This document shows positions 1-10,957 of a DNA stretch of 64,000 nt, one piece after another (position 1 is the stretch's first letter; each line of letters starts with the position of its first letter). The stretch is from Limnanthes douglasii subsp. nivea. Taxonomy: Eukaryota; Streptophyta; Magnoliopsida; Brassicales; Limnanthaceae. The stretch lies in the NCBI GenBank assembly GCA_036936605.1, contig JAUPFV010000002.1:166090813-166154812 (forward strand). The letters run 5' to 3'. The notes under the pieces were generated by a model, which was not told where the DNA came from, ran no database searches, and worked only from the letters and a program-made list of their open reading frames with translations. The position numbers and the translations under genes were made by a program.

Positions 1-864
1 CATTGCTGCTGAAGACGAGTGTACCAAAGATACGTTACTAACTATTAGTAATGGCAAAGAAGAGAGAGCCATCACACTCCTTTGAGAAATTCACGCCACG
101 TATGCTAAGATAAATCTTTCAAGCTTTTGGAATGAATTCCTGTCGAACAACGCCCGAGCGAGGCCTTCGACCCTATTCTACGTTCATCATCCGAAAAAGA
201 GTCATTCGAACACGAATAGTTTTACTATATTTTGGGTTTTCATTGTCTTTTTGTCTGTCATATTAGTACTACAACTCTTGTACCCATCGAATTATTCTGA
301 ATGAGAAAGGTTTTTGTTTACGCTTCATCTTTTAAGTCAAGTTATATTCACGTTTAATTGTTATATTAGTTATTTGAGGTAAAAACCTAATATAATACTT
401 TAAATAATCATTACAATACGTAACACCTCAAATATTATAGTACGTTGAACGAACGTAGCACTTCGAACACCATAATGCACTTATTAAACGTAGCACTTCG
501 AATATCATAGATTGCTTAATGAACGTAACACTTCAAATATCATAGAGTGGTGTTTAACGAACGTAACACTTCGAATATCATAGAGTGTTTAATGAATTTA
601 ACACTTTGAACATGGTTGTTACTTCAAAAAGTGTTCACAACACTTCAAAATATTCTACTCTTGGTCAACCTCGAAGATGATCAATCTTTCATCAGTTACC
701 AAAACAGTTTAAATAAGCACTTGTAGACAACCATTGGACAAAAAATGCATTTCATTGATAATTTTGAATATATACATAGCACCTCGTTAAAACCACCATG
801 GGCCAATAAGGTAGGAAATTTTGCGTTAATCAATGAAAGGAAACAAATTAGAAATACAACACAA
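1..864 (-). other. 3' untranslated region of TatA
   Basis: This stretch lies downstream of the integrase stop of TatA on the minus strand. No coding frame is recognisable. It is AT-rich and contains a 35-bp minisatellite (418 to about 620). The 3' LTR of TatA is not seen here: there is no match to the TATA-box region or the terminal bases of the LTR at 6388-6645, so it must start left of the window or be lost. Tat elements often have long 3' untranslated regions, so this reading is expected for the lineage. Confidence 0.6.
418..620 (-). repeat. 35-bp minisatellite in the TatA 3' UTR
   Basis: Five head-to-tail units are seen at 418-452, 453-487, 488-522, 523-560 (38 bp) and 561-595, followed by a decayed partial unit. 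Units begin ACGTAACACTTCGAATATCA or a close variant. Four units are exactly 35 bp. Variable tandem repeats in the 3' UTR are known for Tat/Ogre elements and are thought to seed plant satellites. That link is inferred here. Confidence 0.85.
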
Positions 865-2150
865 TTATTCCCAGTGTAACTTCAGATGCTGTATATTCCA
901 TGAGTGTTGAAGAATCCTCCCCTGATTATCACATAGGCGATAAGAACATGGCTTTATCCTTTCAACAGCCATATAAGGCCCTTCCCAATTCGGGGCCGTT
1001 TTCCAAAGGCTCTTCTCCTTGGTATGTAGGAATACTTTTCTTAACACTTTATCACCTACTTTAAACTCCCTCTTTTTTACCCTCGAATTGTACCTATTCC
1101 TCATAAGAGTTTGATAATATATTACATTTAAATGAGCTCGAACTATTTTCTCATCAATCAGATCCAAACTTTCTCTTTTAGCTTCTTCATTAGATTCTTC
1201 AGAATATTGAGTTATTCTAAAAGATGACAGCATAGATTCCACGGGTCTAACGCATCCATTCCATATGCTAAGGCAAAAAGAGTTTCTTTAGTAGCTTCCC
1301 TAGGAATTGTTTGATAAGCCCAAAGCACCTCTTGTAAATAATTTGGCCACTTTCCTACCGCCCCTGATAAAAAAAATTCAAACCTTCCAAAATAGATCTG
1401 TTTGTCACCTCCACTTGTCCATTTGCTTCGGGATGAAATGGTGTTGAAAAACATTGCTTAAGTCCCTTCGAAGCACAGAATGAAGCCATTTTCTTTGTTA
1501 TTAAATTGAGGACCATTATCTGTAGTAATTCTTCGAGACACTCCAAAACGACAATAAATACTGATTACGATGAACTTAATCACATCCTTCGCTTTCGTTC
1601 CAGGTTAATGGCTTTGCTTCTGCCCACTTTGTAAAATAATCCACAGCAACAATTAGCATTTGTTGTCCTCCAGAGGCCATCAGCAAAAGACCTACTAAAT
1701 CTATTCTCCATCTATCAAACTGAATCTATTCTCCATCTATCAAACTGAATCTATTCTCCATCTATGAATAGAACTAGAAAACCTTTGAAAAGTATCACAA
1801 CTTTGAACCAAACTCTTGTCATCATTCATAATCGAAGGCCAGTAAAACCCTGTGAGCAAAACTTGACGAGATAATGCCTTAAGCCCACAATGTACTGATC
1901 CTTTTCCATCATGCAACTCTAATTAAACTTCCTGTGATTCTTGTCTATTCAAACATCATAGTAATGGCCTACTCAATAATTTTTTTACAAAATTCCATCC
2001 AAAACTATGTATACAAAAGCTTTGCCTTGCCATTTTTTGGCCAGTTTTGCATCTGCATGCTGCTCTCCTCGAATTAAGAAATTCAAAATATTTGTTCGCC
2101 AGTCACCTCAGACCACTTCTGGGGTGACAAACAGTTTCTCAATATGCTGA
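865..2150 (-). pseudogene. TatA integrase (broken)
   Basis: Minus-strand translation shows the zinc-binding part around 1960-1770 (residues like GFYWPSIMNDDKSL), a first core aspartate in a VDYFTKWAEAK-type motif near 1620-1670, the TDNGPQF motif near 1500-1540, and [12 protein letters not shown] near 1395-1440 with the glutamate. The C-terminal end reads APNWEGPYMAVE and ...SWNIQHLKLHWE, typical of Tat integrases, with a stop at 865. Several frame changes occur, one explained by a 25-bp tandem repeat at 1701-1765. It would have inserted the cDNA into the host genome; it cannot be functional now. Confidence 0.85.
1701..1765 (-). repeat. 25-bp tandem repeat inside the TatA integrase
   Basis: Units at 1701-1725, 1726-1750 and a partial unit at 1751-1765 share CTATTCTCCATCTATCAAAC. 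The unit length is not a multiple of three, so the repeat disrupts the integrase frame between the zinc-binding part and the catalytic core. It looks like a local slippage duplication after the element died. Confidence 0.9.
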
Positions 2151-2253
2151 CATTGGTCTCATTGAGTAAAATCGAAAGATGTTTTTACAATAAAATCCAC
2201 GGATACTTTTCTTAGTAAGCAACAGTTGCTAATGTGTCAGCCACTGTCTTACT

Positions 2254-3010
2254 TCATTGACTTGTATGTTCCACAATAACGTGATCAAATAAGAGCATCA
2301 AACTTTGAAGCTCTCGAATATATAAAATCAAGCGATCTTTTTTTGCTTCGGAATTTCCATATACTTGATTCGCTACCAACTGAGAATCAGTCTCTAATTG
2401 TATTGAAGTTTCTCCACATATCTTCGCAAGTCTCAAACATTGTTTCTCCAGATGGAACAACTAACTGAACTCCAGCACTGCATCCTATAACACTAGATTC
2501 ACCATTAGTTCGAATAATCCACGTCGAATTCACTGGTAAAACATCCTTGTTATCCTCTCTATTCGATCTGCTTGAATTGAATTCAATAAGAAAATCTGCC
2601 AAAGCTTGTGCTTTAATTGCAGTTCGAGGTGTGAATGTAATATCAAAATCTCCCAATTCCACTGACCACTTAGTCATTCTCCCAGAGATATCAGGACGTT
2701 GCATAACATTTTTTAGTGTAAATGAAGTCCGAACTTCCATGGCATGGGCTTGAAAATAAGAGCGCATCTAACTAGAAACCACCATCAATGCTAATAGTAT
2801 ACTGGCTTCGGAATTCTTAAATCTTCGCTTACCAATACTACACTTACTGCAATCGATACCGCAATGTATAAAAAGAGTTGTTCTCCACTTCGAGGCTTAA
2901 ATAATATTTCTAGTGATGATACTAAATCCTTGATGCTTGTGAATGCCGCTTCGCAATCCGAAGTCCACTCAAATTTATTTAGCCCTCGTAACACTTGAAA
3001 GGAAGGAAAA
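2254..3010 (-). pseudogene. TatA RNase H and second (archaeal-type) RNase H
   Basis: On the minus strand, 2994-2791 reads the RT/RNase H connection (FEWTSDCEAAF, then SGEQLFLYIAV). The segment 2767-2547 continues RNase H (MTKWSVELGDFDI, QALADFLIEF). The next stretch, WIIRTNGESSVIG at about 2540-2490 and ETDSQLVANQVYGNSEAKK near 2400-2340, matches the extra RNase H that marks the Tat lineage. The first catalytic aspartate of this domain reads as asparagine (RTNG; TatB has RIDG). Stops separate the pieces. These enzymes would degrade RNA in RNA:DNA hybrids during reverse transcription. Confidence 0.8.
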
Positions 3011-3149
3011 CATTTATCAGAGAATCGAGAAATAAATCTGTTAAGTGCTGCTAACCTTCATGTCAAAACTTGTACTTATTTGATAGTTTAAGGCGATTTC
3101 ATAGACACCACAGCTTTCAATTGTTTTGGATCAAGTTCTATCCCTTTTT

Positions 3150-3800
3150 CACTCATAACATAACCCAAGAACTTCCTTGATCAAACTCCAAAAGTGCATT
3201 TTTAACGATTCAACTTTAGCCTTATTGCCCTTAAATTCAGAAATGTCTCCTCTAAATCTTCCAAGTGTGTATCATCTACTAAATTTTTTACCACCATGTC
3301 ATCAATGTATACCTCCATGTTTCTTTCTATCTCGATGGCAAATTCTTTATTCATTAGTTTTTGGTAAGTAGCTCCGACATTTTTCAATCCAAAAGGCATA
3401 ACCTTATAACAATGCAAACCCATGTCAGTGATGAAAGTAGTACAATTTTTATCCTTTTGATCCATATGGATCTGATTATATCCCGCAAAAGCATCCATAA
3501 AAGTCAATATTTTGTTTCCCGGAGTGGAATCAATCAATTGGTCTATTCAAGGAACAAGAAATGGGTCTTTAGGACATGCTCGATTTAAGTCTGTAAAATC
3601 AACACACATTCTCCACTTCCCGTTTTTCATCTTGACCAACACTCGATTTTTTGTCCATAAAGGATACTTGATTCCCTTATATGTCCGACCCTGGATAAAC
3701 GATCCACCTCAGAAACAATTGCTTCTGTTTTTCTGACGAAAATGCCCGCTTCTTTTGAATTAAAAGCTTCACCATTGGATTAATAGTTAAACTAATAAAA
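3150..3800 (-). pseudogene. TatA reverse transcriptase (broken)
   Basis: Minus-strand translation gives GKWRMCVDFTDLNRACPKD at about 3640-3570, then FMDAFAGYNQIHMDQKDK, VMPFGLKN and the catalytic box YIDDMVVK near 3305, followed by DTHLEDLEETF. Order and spacing are those of Ty3/gypsy RT. The catalytic YIDD is present, but an in-frame stop lies just upstream of IDQLIDS and the frame shifts after LNRACPKD. TatB carries the homologous segment at 31380-31915. Confidence 0.85.
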
Positions 3801-4039
3801 ATCACTTCAATCGGTACTCCTACCACGTCCTCTATTTTTCCAAGTGAAAACATCCAAATTATGAGACAAAAATTGTAATAGTCGTTGACGTAGAGATAGG
3901 GTCAGTAAGGTTCCTATTCGAAGTGTTCTTCCCTCAGAAAAGGTATACTCCTCAATTTCTTCGCTTATTGTTAATGACCTGGGTTTTCCCCCGGATCGTC
4001 AACCTTTTCATCAAAATCCAAGGTCAACCCGCTTGACTA

Positions 4040-4657
4040 CTATTCGTTCATCATATCACCACTGCTGGATCCTCGAATACGAAGTGTAGTGGCATAACAT
4101 TCCCTTGCAACTTTTTGGTAGCTTCGAACGACCCCCACACGGTCTCCAACAACATATTTGAAACACTCATGTACTGTTGATATAACATCATACATCCTTG
4201 GCAACCAGGACCTTCCAAAAATGGCATTATAACTTGTAGGACAGTCTACCACCATAAAAAGCACTTGAACCTTCTTCTTGAAAGGTCCCTTTCCCAAACT
4301 TACCTCCCCCTCGAATTCTCCTATAACTCGCGCAGTTACTCCTGTAAAACCAATGATTGTGCGCTCTGACTGAGAAATTCGAGGAGGATTGCGCATCCTG
4401 TCATACGTTGCTTTAAAAAGGACGTTCGCAGAACTCCCAGTATCTATCAGCACGCTTCTAATCTCGAAGCCAACAATTTCTGTCTCAATGACCACTACAT
4501 CCTCATGTGGCCCCGTTGTTCCACGCAAATCATCCTCATCAAACATAATAAAAGGAATGTATATTTTTCCATACATATGAGTATACATTTTTCCCTTTAT
4601 TTGGGTTGCCAAACTAACAATATGTCTTTTCCTCAAGCTATCAGTATTACCAATCAT
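4040..4657 (-). pseudogene. TatA aspartic protease
   Basis: An open frame of 205 residues on the minus strand contains LIDTGSSANVLFKATYDRM at about residues 71-89, the retropepsin active-site motif D-T-G with the usual downstream hydrophobic stretch, and SYNAIFGRSWL further on, matching the second flap/I-G-R region. In Tat elements this domain lies between gag and RT and would cleave the polyprotein. It is cut from gag by a stop-rich linker, so no complete polyprotein is possible. The TatB copy (30481-31010) has lost the active-site glycine. Confidence 0.85.
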
Positions 4658-5088
4658 CGACTCACCCCCAAAAATAGCCAGTGACTAAAAATATTCACAC
4701 AAACTTCGAACATACCCTTTCTTTATTGGCTCTTCTACTGTCATCAAAATTAATCTATCTGGATCCATATCCAAATATTCCGAGGCAGCATCAAATTCAT
4801 CAACCTTTGAATCCAAAATCATCAAATTTTTTGCTTACGCATTTGGATTGGTTGGCTGTGAATTCGATGGTGGATTTTTTAATGCATTGCTCTGTGCCTC
4901 ACATAAGTCAATAGCTTTCCCATTGATTGGAGCAAGCTTCCTGAAATTTACGTATCCCTTGGTTTTATCATAAATTGCAGCCACGCTTTCAGTCAAATCT
5001 GCATAACAAGCCATTGTTTGGCCTCGTCCTATTGAATTGATAAGATGAAGCGTGATTCGAATATCCTCCAGCTCAAGGTGCTAAATTG

Positions 5089-6339
5089 TTATTCCTCGCA
5101 CTTGTTGAGAAGTATTTGAAGGTTGCCCTTGGTTATATGACGTCTGATTTCAACTCTAGTTTCACCTACTACCCCTCGGACCCTAGTTTCAACTCTGATT
5201 TGATCTTCAACCTGAGCCATCAATGCTCCAAAGGTTAAAGCCCACCTTTTCGTTGTTTCATTAGCCAGATCCCATGGTAATAATCCTTGGCGAAAATTTG
5301 TTATCGTCACTGAATCTTCACAGTTATCCAAACTTGTTTTTGTCAAAACAAATCGCTTTGTGTAATCCTTCAATTTTTCTCCAACTGTTTGCTTGCATTC
5401 GAAAATTGTGTCACGGTTTGCTCTCATCTCTTTACTACTAACAAACTGTCTTCGAAAAGCAGTATAAAAATCAATGAAATTTGAAATGGATTCCCTTGGA
5501 ATTCGGTTATACCATTTCAAAGTTGTCTCTTTAAACGTTTGTGAGAAAGCCCGATATACCAGCTTGTCGTCGTCCTCGAAATTCATCATATAATTTTTGC
5601 ATTTTTCGATGTGATCGTCTGGATCCTGCATCCCATCGAACTTTTTAACTTTTCCGATGTCAAAACGCTTCTGAAGCGTAATCGATCTGATTTCACTTGT
5701 CAATGGAGAATTCCTCCAATCGACACCTTGAACGTACAGATCATCAGTTCCCATTACCACATATAAATTCCGATCAACCCCATCATACTGATTCGACGTG
5801 TTTCCCTCACACCAATTAGATTCTCTCAAACATCGAGGTACATTATCTCTCATGGATTTGTGTTCTTTCTTATACTTTCGAGGTTGATCCCGCTCTTCCT
5901 TCGAAGAACCCCTGTACTTTTTAAAACCTGATCCAGAGCTCTCAAACTTCTTGTCACTGAATGTGACATACTTTTGTTTACCTTTCTTTTCTTTTCGAGA
6001 AGAATGACGCTCTTTTGGAGCTTCGAAGCGTGCGTTCTTCTGTTCACTACTGATTTGATGATTAGTGCAAGATCAATCAGATTGGTTTCCAACTTCATTT
6101 TGTTCATTCATTTGCCTCACCTCGATTTCAGCCTTGCTAAACTGAATCTCGTGTTCTCTCTAATTGTATTTCTCGTTCAGAGCGTTTATCTTATCCAAGA
6201 GATGATTCATTCGTAATTTTATCTCAGAGTGAGTTTGGTGGATCAGAGTGGATCCTTCTGGTCTATCATATGTCCTCTCCAAATAAGTTTTTAGCATTTC
6301 GACAGCTGATTGAACCAACAAGTCATTTTCTGGATTCAT
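5089..6339 (-). pseudogene. TatA gag
   Basis: The start ATG (rc of 6337-6339) begins MNPEN, the same start as in TatB and TatC. After an N-terminal stretch in several frames, 5853-5089 is open for 254 residues: DPDDHIEKCKNYMMNFEDDD, YNRIPRESISNFIDFYTAF and VGEKLKDYTKRF are typical of the Retrotrans_gag domain of Tat elements. Gag would form the particle that packages element RNA. Further frame changes follow toward the protease. The linker at 4660-5080 holds the remnants of the C-terminal gag and its nucleic-acid-binding part. Confidence 0.85.
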
Positions 6340-6387
6340 TGCAAAAATTTAAGATTGTTTTTCAAGATTGATGAAATTTGATCTAGC

Positions 6388-6645
6388 AAAATAGATTATA
6401 GAGAGAGAAAGTCAAAGTATTCAAGTGTTCTAACTCAAAAGTTCAAGCATTTATTAGATCAGCCTTGGCCTTTATATAGAGGTGCAAGGACTTAGTGTAC
6501 AACGGAAAACGGTTACATAAAAGGACTTATTACATGTTAGTCCCTCACTAAAATACATAGTTCTCAATTCCTTTCTAACTTTATAATCTGGTATATAAGG
6601 TTTCATTGTTTACATATTAGTCCTCAATATTCTACTTCCTTATCA
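6388..6645 (-). mobile_element. TatA 5' LTR remnant
   Basis: On the minus strand the LTR begins TGATAAGGAAGTA at 6645, like TatB (TGATAAGGAAATA, 28197) and TatC (TGATATGCAAGTA, 60971). A TATA element (CTCTATATAAAGGCC on the minus strand, about 6470-6485) is conserved in all three. The LTR loses homology at about 6388: a deletion joins it directly to the leader just before the gag ATG, removing the end of U5 and the primer-binding site that TatB and TatC still have. Confidence 0.8.
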
Positions 6646-8070
6646 ATGACCATTGAAGAAGGCTAATATTGCTTCACAAAGGTTTTTAGCAATTATAGCC
6701 CAGAAATATTGAAAGAACTTTGCATTGAAGTTATCCACACCAGTAGAACTGTTGGAACTCAAAGTTTTGAATGCATTAAATACCTCTTATTCAGAAGGTT
6801 AAGTTCATTAGTTTTTTGTTATCTACATTTATAACGATCTTTGGTATAATGTTATAAAGTTCCTCTAGTTCCTTTGGGTTAGATTCAACAGATAACAGAG
6901 ACCTAAAATGATCCTCAAGTGCTTTACCTAAATCATGTTGATCCTCAATCCAAGTGTCTACATCCAAAATTTTATGAATTTTGTTCATTTTCCTTTCCTT
7001 CTTTACATAGTTATGGGAACATGTAGTATTCTTATCCTCACTACTTAGTCAAGTACTATTACTTTTATGCTCCCAATATGATTCTTCTCTAGCCAAGAAT
7101 TAAAGATGGATAGCTCGAGCTTTAGATAGCTTAATTTTATCATCAATACTCTTGGTTTCTTCCAAACAGTTTTCTAAAACGTTACTTACTTTTCTGATTG
7201 AGCGATGTCAGATTTTCTTAAAGACTTCTTTATTCCAAATCTTGAGTTTAAGTTTCAATCTTTTAAGTTTATGGCAAAATCTTGAAAAAGGTAGACCAAG
7301 TTTCCAGTGTTGTTCAGTCATATTTAAAAGGTCATGATATAAGATCCACATACTGTAGAACTTAAATGAAGTTTTAATTGTATTATGGGAAATAAAGACA
7401 GATATACACAAAGGAGATAGATCAAATCATGTTCTAGATAGATGTTTAACATTGGTGTTTTCAATGTAGTCCATGCAAGTTGTGTTATATAACATTCTAT
7501 AAAGTATCTTTTATTTACGATTGTTAGACCAAGTAAAGTTTGAGCCTGTATAACCAACACATTCTAGCTCACAATCAATAATGGTATTATTAAATTCATT
7601 AATGCTCCTCATGCATATGTTGAGCATGATAATTTCTCATGAGAATTGGTGATTCCATTAAAATCACTCATGACGATGCACTCGCTAGACTAATCTGCCA
7701 CGTCTCCTAAACTATCTGAGAGAACTTTCTTTTGTTCTTTTATCTATTTTGCATAAACCATAGAGACTAGAAAAATCTTTTTCCAGTGAAGAATGCTTTA
7801 CTTGTAGGGGTATAAGTTGTTCATGATTTGCAATAGTTTCTACTCTAAAGTACTCATTCCAGACTATCCAAATCCTATTAGTAATATTAGCAATATCAGC
7901 TTCAAAACCAACAATTTAAGTAACATTTTCTAGATTATCCATGGATTATCATGGGCTCATGGATAGCTAAAAAATCAATCGTTTAAGATCTAATACTATA
8001 TTTAAGCCTTCTTGTTGTTCTTGTGTTTCCAAGACCTTTTACATACAGACTTAGGAATAGTCATTTTGAT
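6646..8070 (-). pseudogene. LINE ORF2: endonuclease and start of reverse transcriptase
   Basis: Minus-strand frames give GLGNTRTTRRLK and IDFLAIHEPM (endonuclease start, about 8030-7940), RIWIVWNEYFRVET, then DFNGITNSHEK near 7655-7625 and GSNFTWSNNRK near 7530, all in endonuclease order. The linker follows at about 7380-7208 (FKFYSMWILYHDLL, PFSRFCHKLKRLKLKLK). Then 6988-6791 gives DVDTWIEDQHDLGKALEDHF, and EVFNAFKTL-type RT start residues at 6790-6700. These fit plant L1 ORF2. Multiple stops and shifts make it a pseudogene. The TatA insertion removed the RT catalytic part from this window. Confidence 0.7.
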
Positions 8071-8139
8071 AATCCATTGGTAGGCTTGGAAAAACTCTTC
8101 ATAATGAAATGGTGTTGTAGTAATTAAACGTATAAGAGG

Positions 8140-9450
8140 TCTAATTTTGGCCTACTTCATTTTATTACTTAGGATTTTCTTGAAATACTTACCTTCCTCA
8201 ATGTTGTCAAGGACGGTAGACGAAGGAAGACTTCTAGTGGGTCGTAATTTAGGAGAATTTATCACTATACATGAGGAATCTAATTCATTGGTCTCTGAAA
8301 ATAATACTTATATTTCATTAGATTATAATACTTCAATAACGTCCAAATCTCGAATTTTTGCAATAATCTTATTATTCATGTTTTGTTGATAGGTGATAAT
8401 TGTGTAAAATAGGGTTTCTCTTTTAATTGTGCACCTTTATCTTGAATCTTGATTGCTTGAATTCTGGTTTATGTAATTATCTTCTTGTCTTTAGAATATT
8501 TTTTCTCATTGTTTGTTATTTATTCCATCAGAATTCACATCCTTGTTGATTATTGATTTCATCTTATAAACCCATTTTTTGTTTAATTGGAAGGCTTAGC
8601 AAGTGATATTAACTAATCCTTGAGTTTATTTGCATTATGTCATTATTTGGTTTTCAATTGTTTCATATAATCAAATTGTCGGTGACCTAAATGAAGGAAA
8701 TCAGAGCAGTAGTATGACATGTTTATATACTTAATCTCTTGCAAAATCCTTCATTGTCTTCAAAGCCAATCCAGACTTGAGTTAGAAGGTTCGTTGATAC
8801 ATTAAATTCTATCCATGTCTTATAACAATTGAACATTGCTATAATTTTTGAAGGGACTCAGACTATTGTATATTGATTTGGCTATAACCTTAATAGCGTA
8901 TTCATTATACATATACTCAGGTATGTATGGCAGTGCATTCTACACTGGGGTTATTGGGGTTCTATCTTAGGGTGGAAGAATGAATTCCATTTTATAATCC
9001 TTATTGTATATTGACCAATTTTCTATATGTTCATTTTCCATATCTTCCTAAGATCTTCTTAATGATCCATATGAATCATAACATGTCTAGGATCTCACAT
9101 GGTTAGACCAAACTTACCACATAAAGCAAAAAAATCAACAACTTCTGGATAATAGATAATTAGGACATATTATTCGAAATGGCCTATCAACAACGTAAGT
9201 TTCAAGGTAGACGTCACGTTTTCCTTTCCCCGTACCAAGAATTGTATTGAGATATATCACTCATTGTCCTATATCTTAACCTTTTCACAAAATACCTCTT
9301 TTGGTAAAAACCTTGTGGCCTATGTATATGTTTTGATAGGTAACCTTACATTTTTTGTTTGCGGCAGGTTTTGTGAATTGAGTTGTTGAATAGAGTTTGG
9401 ATTGAAGATACGATTGGTTCTAAAATTTGTAATTTGGTCACGATCAGTAA
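8140..9450 (-). pseudogene. possible LINE ORF1 remnant
   Basis: Upstream of the endonuclease on the minus strand, residues such as YVVDRPFRIICPNY and YPEVVDFFALCGKFGL (about 9215-9100) resemble the C-x2-C-type knuckle region of plant LINE ORF1 proteins (DUF4283-type). Downstream frames are broken and only weakly protein-like. The position just upstream of ORF2 supports the call; sequence support alone is modest. It could also be unrelated decayed DNA. Confidence 0.4.
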
Positions 9451-10131
9451 GATGATTCTATTATTTTCCTTTTGTAATCTATTATTTATAGGCGGTTGTG
9501 AGAATTCCATATATATGTGAATTATATATGGGATAGACTCTTATTATTAAGAAGACAAAGGATTGATTTAGTTAAGGGAATTGCTAAAAAAAACTGTTTT
9601 TATTCGGTGAAGTCGTTTATTTTAGATTTTCAATATTACTCCGTACAGTTATTTTTTCTGACAATTTTACCCTTCACAAAATCCTTTAAATTGAAGAAAT
9701 TATTCCGCGAAGCTACCATAATTTCAAAAAAAAAACTAGCTTTTTATGTGCCTTCTCTCTATAAAATTCATCCATTTATAAAAACCTAAACTAAACTAAT
9801 CTTAAACTAATAAAATTTTACTAAAACTAAACTAATAAATTTATTAAATTAAAACTAATATAATTAAAGTAATGAGCACCAATCCTTGTAAATTCTTCTC
9901 AGCAAAAACACACACTTTCTCTTTTCTCTCTTCCATGGCTTGGCTTCGTCAATAGCACTATGAGAAGACAAAACCCGTAGTTATACTAACAATGCTAATA
10001 CTGGTGGCGAAAAATGGAATTTAATGTTGCTCCGGAGACAATTGTTGAAATGCCTGAAGAATCTAAATATAAATCCAATATAAATGTTGATTTTCGAGTT
10101 TTTAAAAATAATTAAAAACTGTTTTTGGAGG
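9451..10131. other. AT-rich intergenic sequence
   Basis: AT-rich sequence with A- and T-runs and short repeats of the type ACTAAACTAAT near 9788-9850. A 90-codon open frame at 9517-9789 has low-complexity composition and no recognisable motif. No gene or element is supported here. Confidence 0.6.
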
Positions 10132-10356
10132 TAGTGTGTTCTTCACCAGTTAATGCCGAACAACACCAAGTCTCCACCAAACACGGGTGGAAACCAGACA
10201 CCCCACACCGACGTCTGCCGTGGGATTCCTAGTTTCCGCCAGTATTTGGCGAAAACCAGGCACCCCACGCTGACGTCTGGCGTGGAATGCCTGGTTTCCA
10301 CCCGTGTTTGGCGGAGACCAGGTCTTCTTCGTCATTAATTGGCGAAGAACACACTA
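10132..10356. repeat. 225-bp near-perfect palindrome (long hairpin)
   Basis: The left arm starting TAGTGTGTTCTTCACCAGTT at 10132 pairs with the right arm ending GGCGAAGAACACACTA at 10356. The centre is at about 10244, in GCCAGTATTTGGCG, so arms are about 110 bp with almost no loop. Mismatches are few and scattered. The arms are GC-rich in an AT-rich setting. Inside each arm are smaller palindromes around GACGTC, for example CCAGGCACCCCACGC paired with GGCGTGGAATGCCTGG. Because of the symmetry both strands have a similar 61-codon open frame, which is not evidence for a gene. It may be a foldback-type non-autonomous transposon or an inverted-repeat small-RNA locus. Confidence 0.9.
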
Positions 10357-10957
10357 TTTCTGTTAATGGCTGAAAAGCAGATAGAGATGGAATGAAGACT
10401 GTCTGACATTGCTTGGAAACTTGGTTTGGTTTAAAGTTGATAAGGCTATTGGGTGGTTAAGCGTGCAGTTGGGGCAAAGATTTATGAACGAAACGAAACA
10501 GATTACCTATTAAAGAAACCCAAAACTAATATATTTGTAACATCGTTTCGGACAAAACTGCCTGATTTTTCTAAGCTTGTGAACAACGTTTCAATACTGG
10601 AAGCTGTCAAATTTTTGTCTAATTTTTTGTCCTTCTATATATATTATTATTTGTTTTTTTTTGTATATAAATTTTAAAATTATTGATTAGTTTTTATGAA
10701 ACGAAATCATAAAATCATCGAACGTTTAAAAAAATGGATTACGGATTTACCTATACCGGTGACTATCCCAAACCATTCCACGTTGTAAAAAACATGTCTT
10801 CTCACGTATGGTTTGATATGCACACCCACTGAAACAAATGCTTTCAACCTTGCATTACTAAAAAGGTGAGTTTATAAAGGGTTCAATGAGAGATTAATCT
10901 AATCCTTCGAGAGTTCAGTTTAATACAAATACATTCCGACTGTTGCCAAATTTTGTT
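10357..10957. other. intergenic sequence between the palindrome and the DUF1350 gene
   Basis: No protein motif or element is recognised. A 74-codon open frame at 10453-10677 ends in a hydrophobic low-complexity tail and resembles nothing known to me. The part next to 10958 is the presumed 3' flank of the minus-strand DUF1350 gene; no clear poly(A) signal was picked out. Confidence 0.5.

Larger units (their letters stand above)
1..6645 (-). mobile_element. TatA: Ty3/gypsy Tat-lineage LTR retrotransposon, degraded, left LTR outside the window
   Basis: Reading the minus strand from 6645 down gives part of a 5' LTR, a gag start, then protease, reverse transcriptase, RNase H, a second archaeal-type RNase H and integrase. 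This domain order, with the extra RNase H between RNase H and integrase, is that of the Tat lineage (Tat/Ogre/Retand). Many stops and frame changes show it is dead. Its LTR and gag start match TatB (28197) and TatC (60971), so three members of one family lie in the window. No second LTR is visible before base 1. The right border lies inside a LINE open reading frame. Confidence 0.85.
6646..9450 (-). mobile_element. L1-type LINE, decayed, cut by TatA
   Basis: Minus-strand reading from about 9450 to 6646 gives an ORF1-like zinc-knuckle region, then an endonuclease and the beginning of reverse transcriptase, the order of plant L1-like LINEs. It stops abruptly at 6646, the outer base of the TatA LTR, in the middle of RT. 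The rest of RT should lie beyond the other end of TatA, left of the window. Frames are broken throughout. No poly(A) tail is visible because that end is missing. Confidence 0.65.

Noticed and set aside
418..620. CRISPR-like array
   Set aside because: Units are contiguous 35-bp tandem repeats without unique spacers, in a plant retrotransposon UTR.
10150..10338. Two 61-codon open frames on opposite strands with similar protein sequences
   Set aside because: They are a by-product of the palindrome at 10132-10356: each strand reads nearly the same sequence. No start context, motif or codon signal supports a gene.
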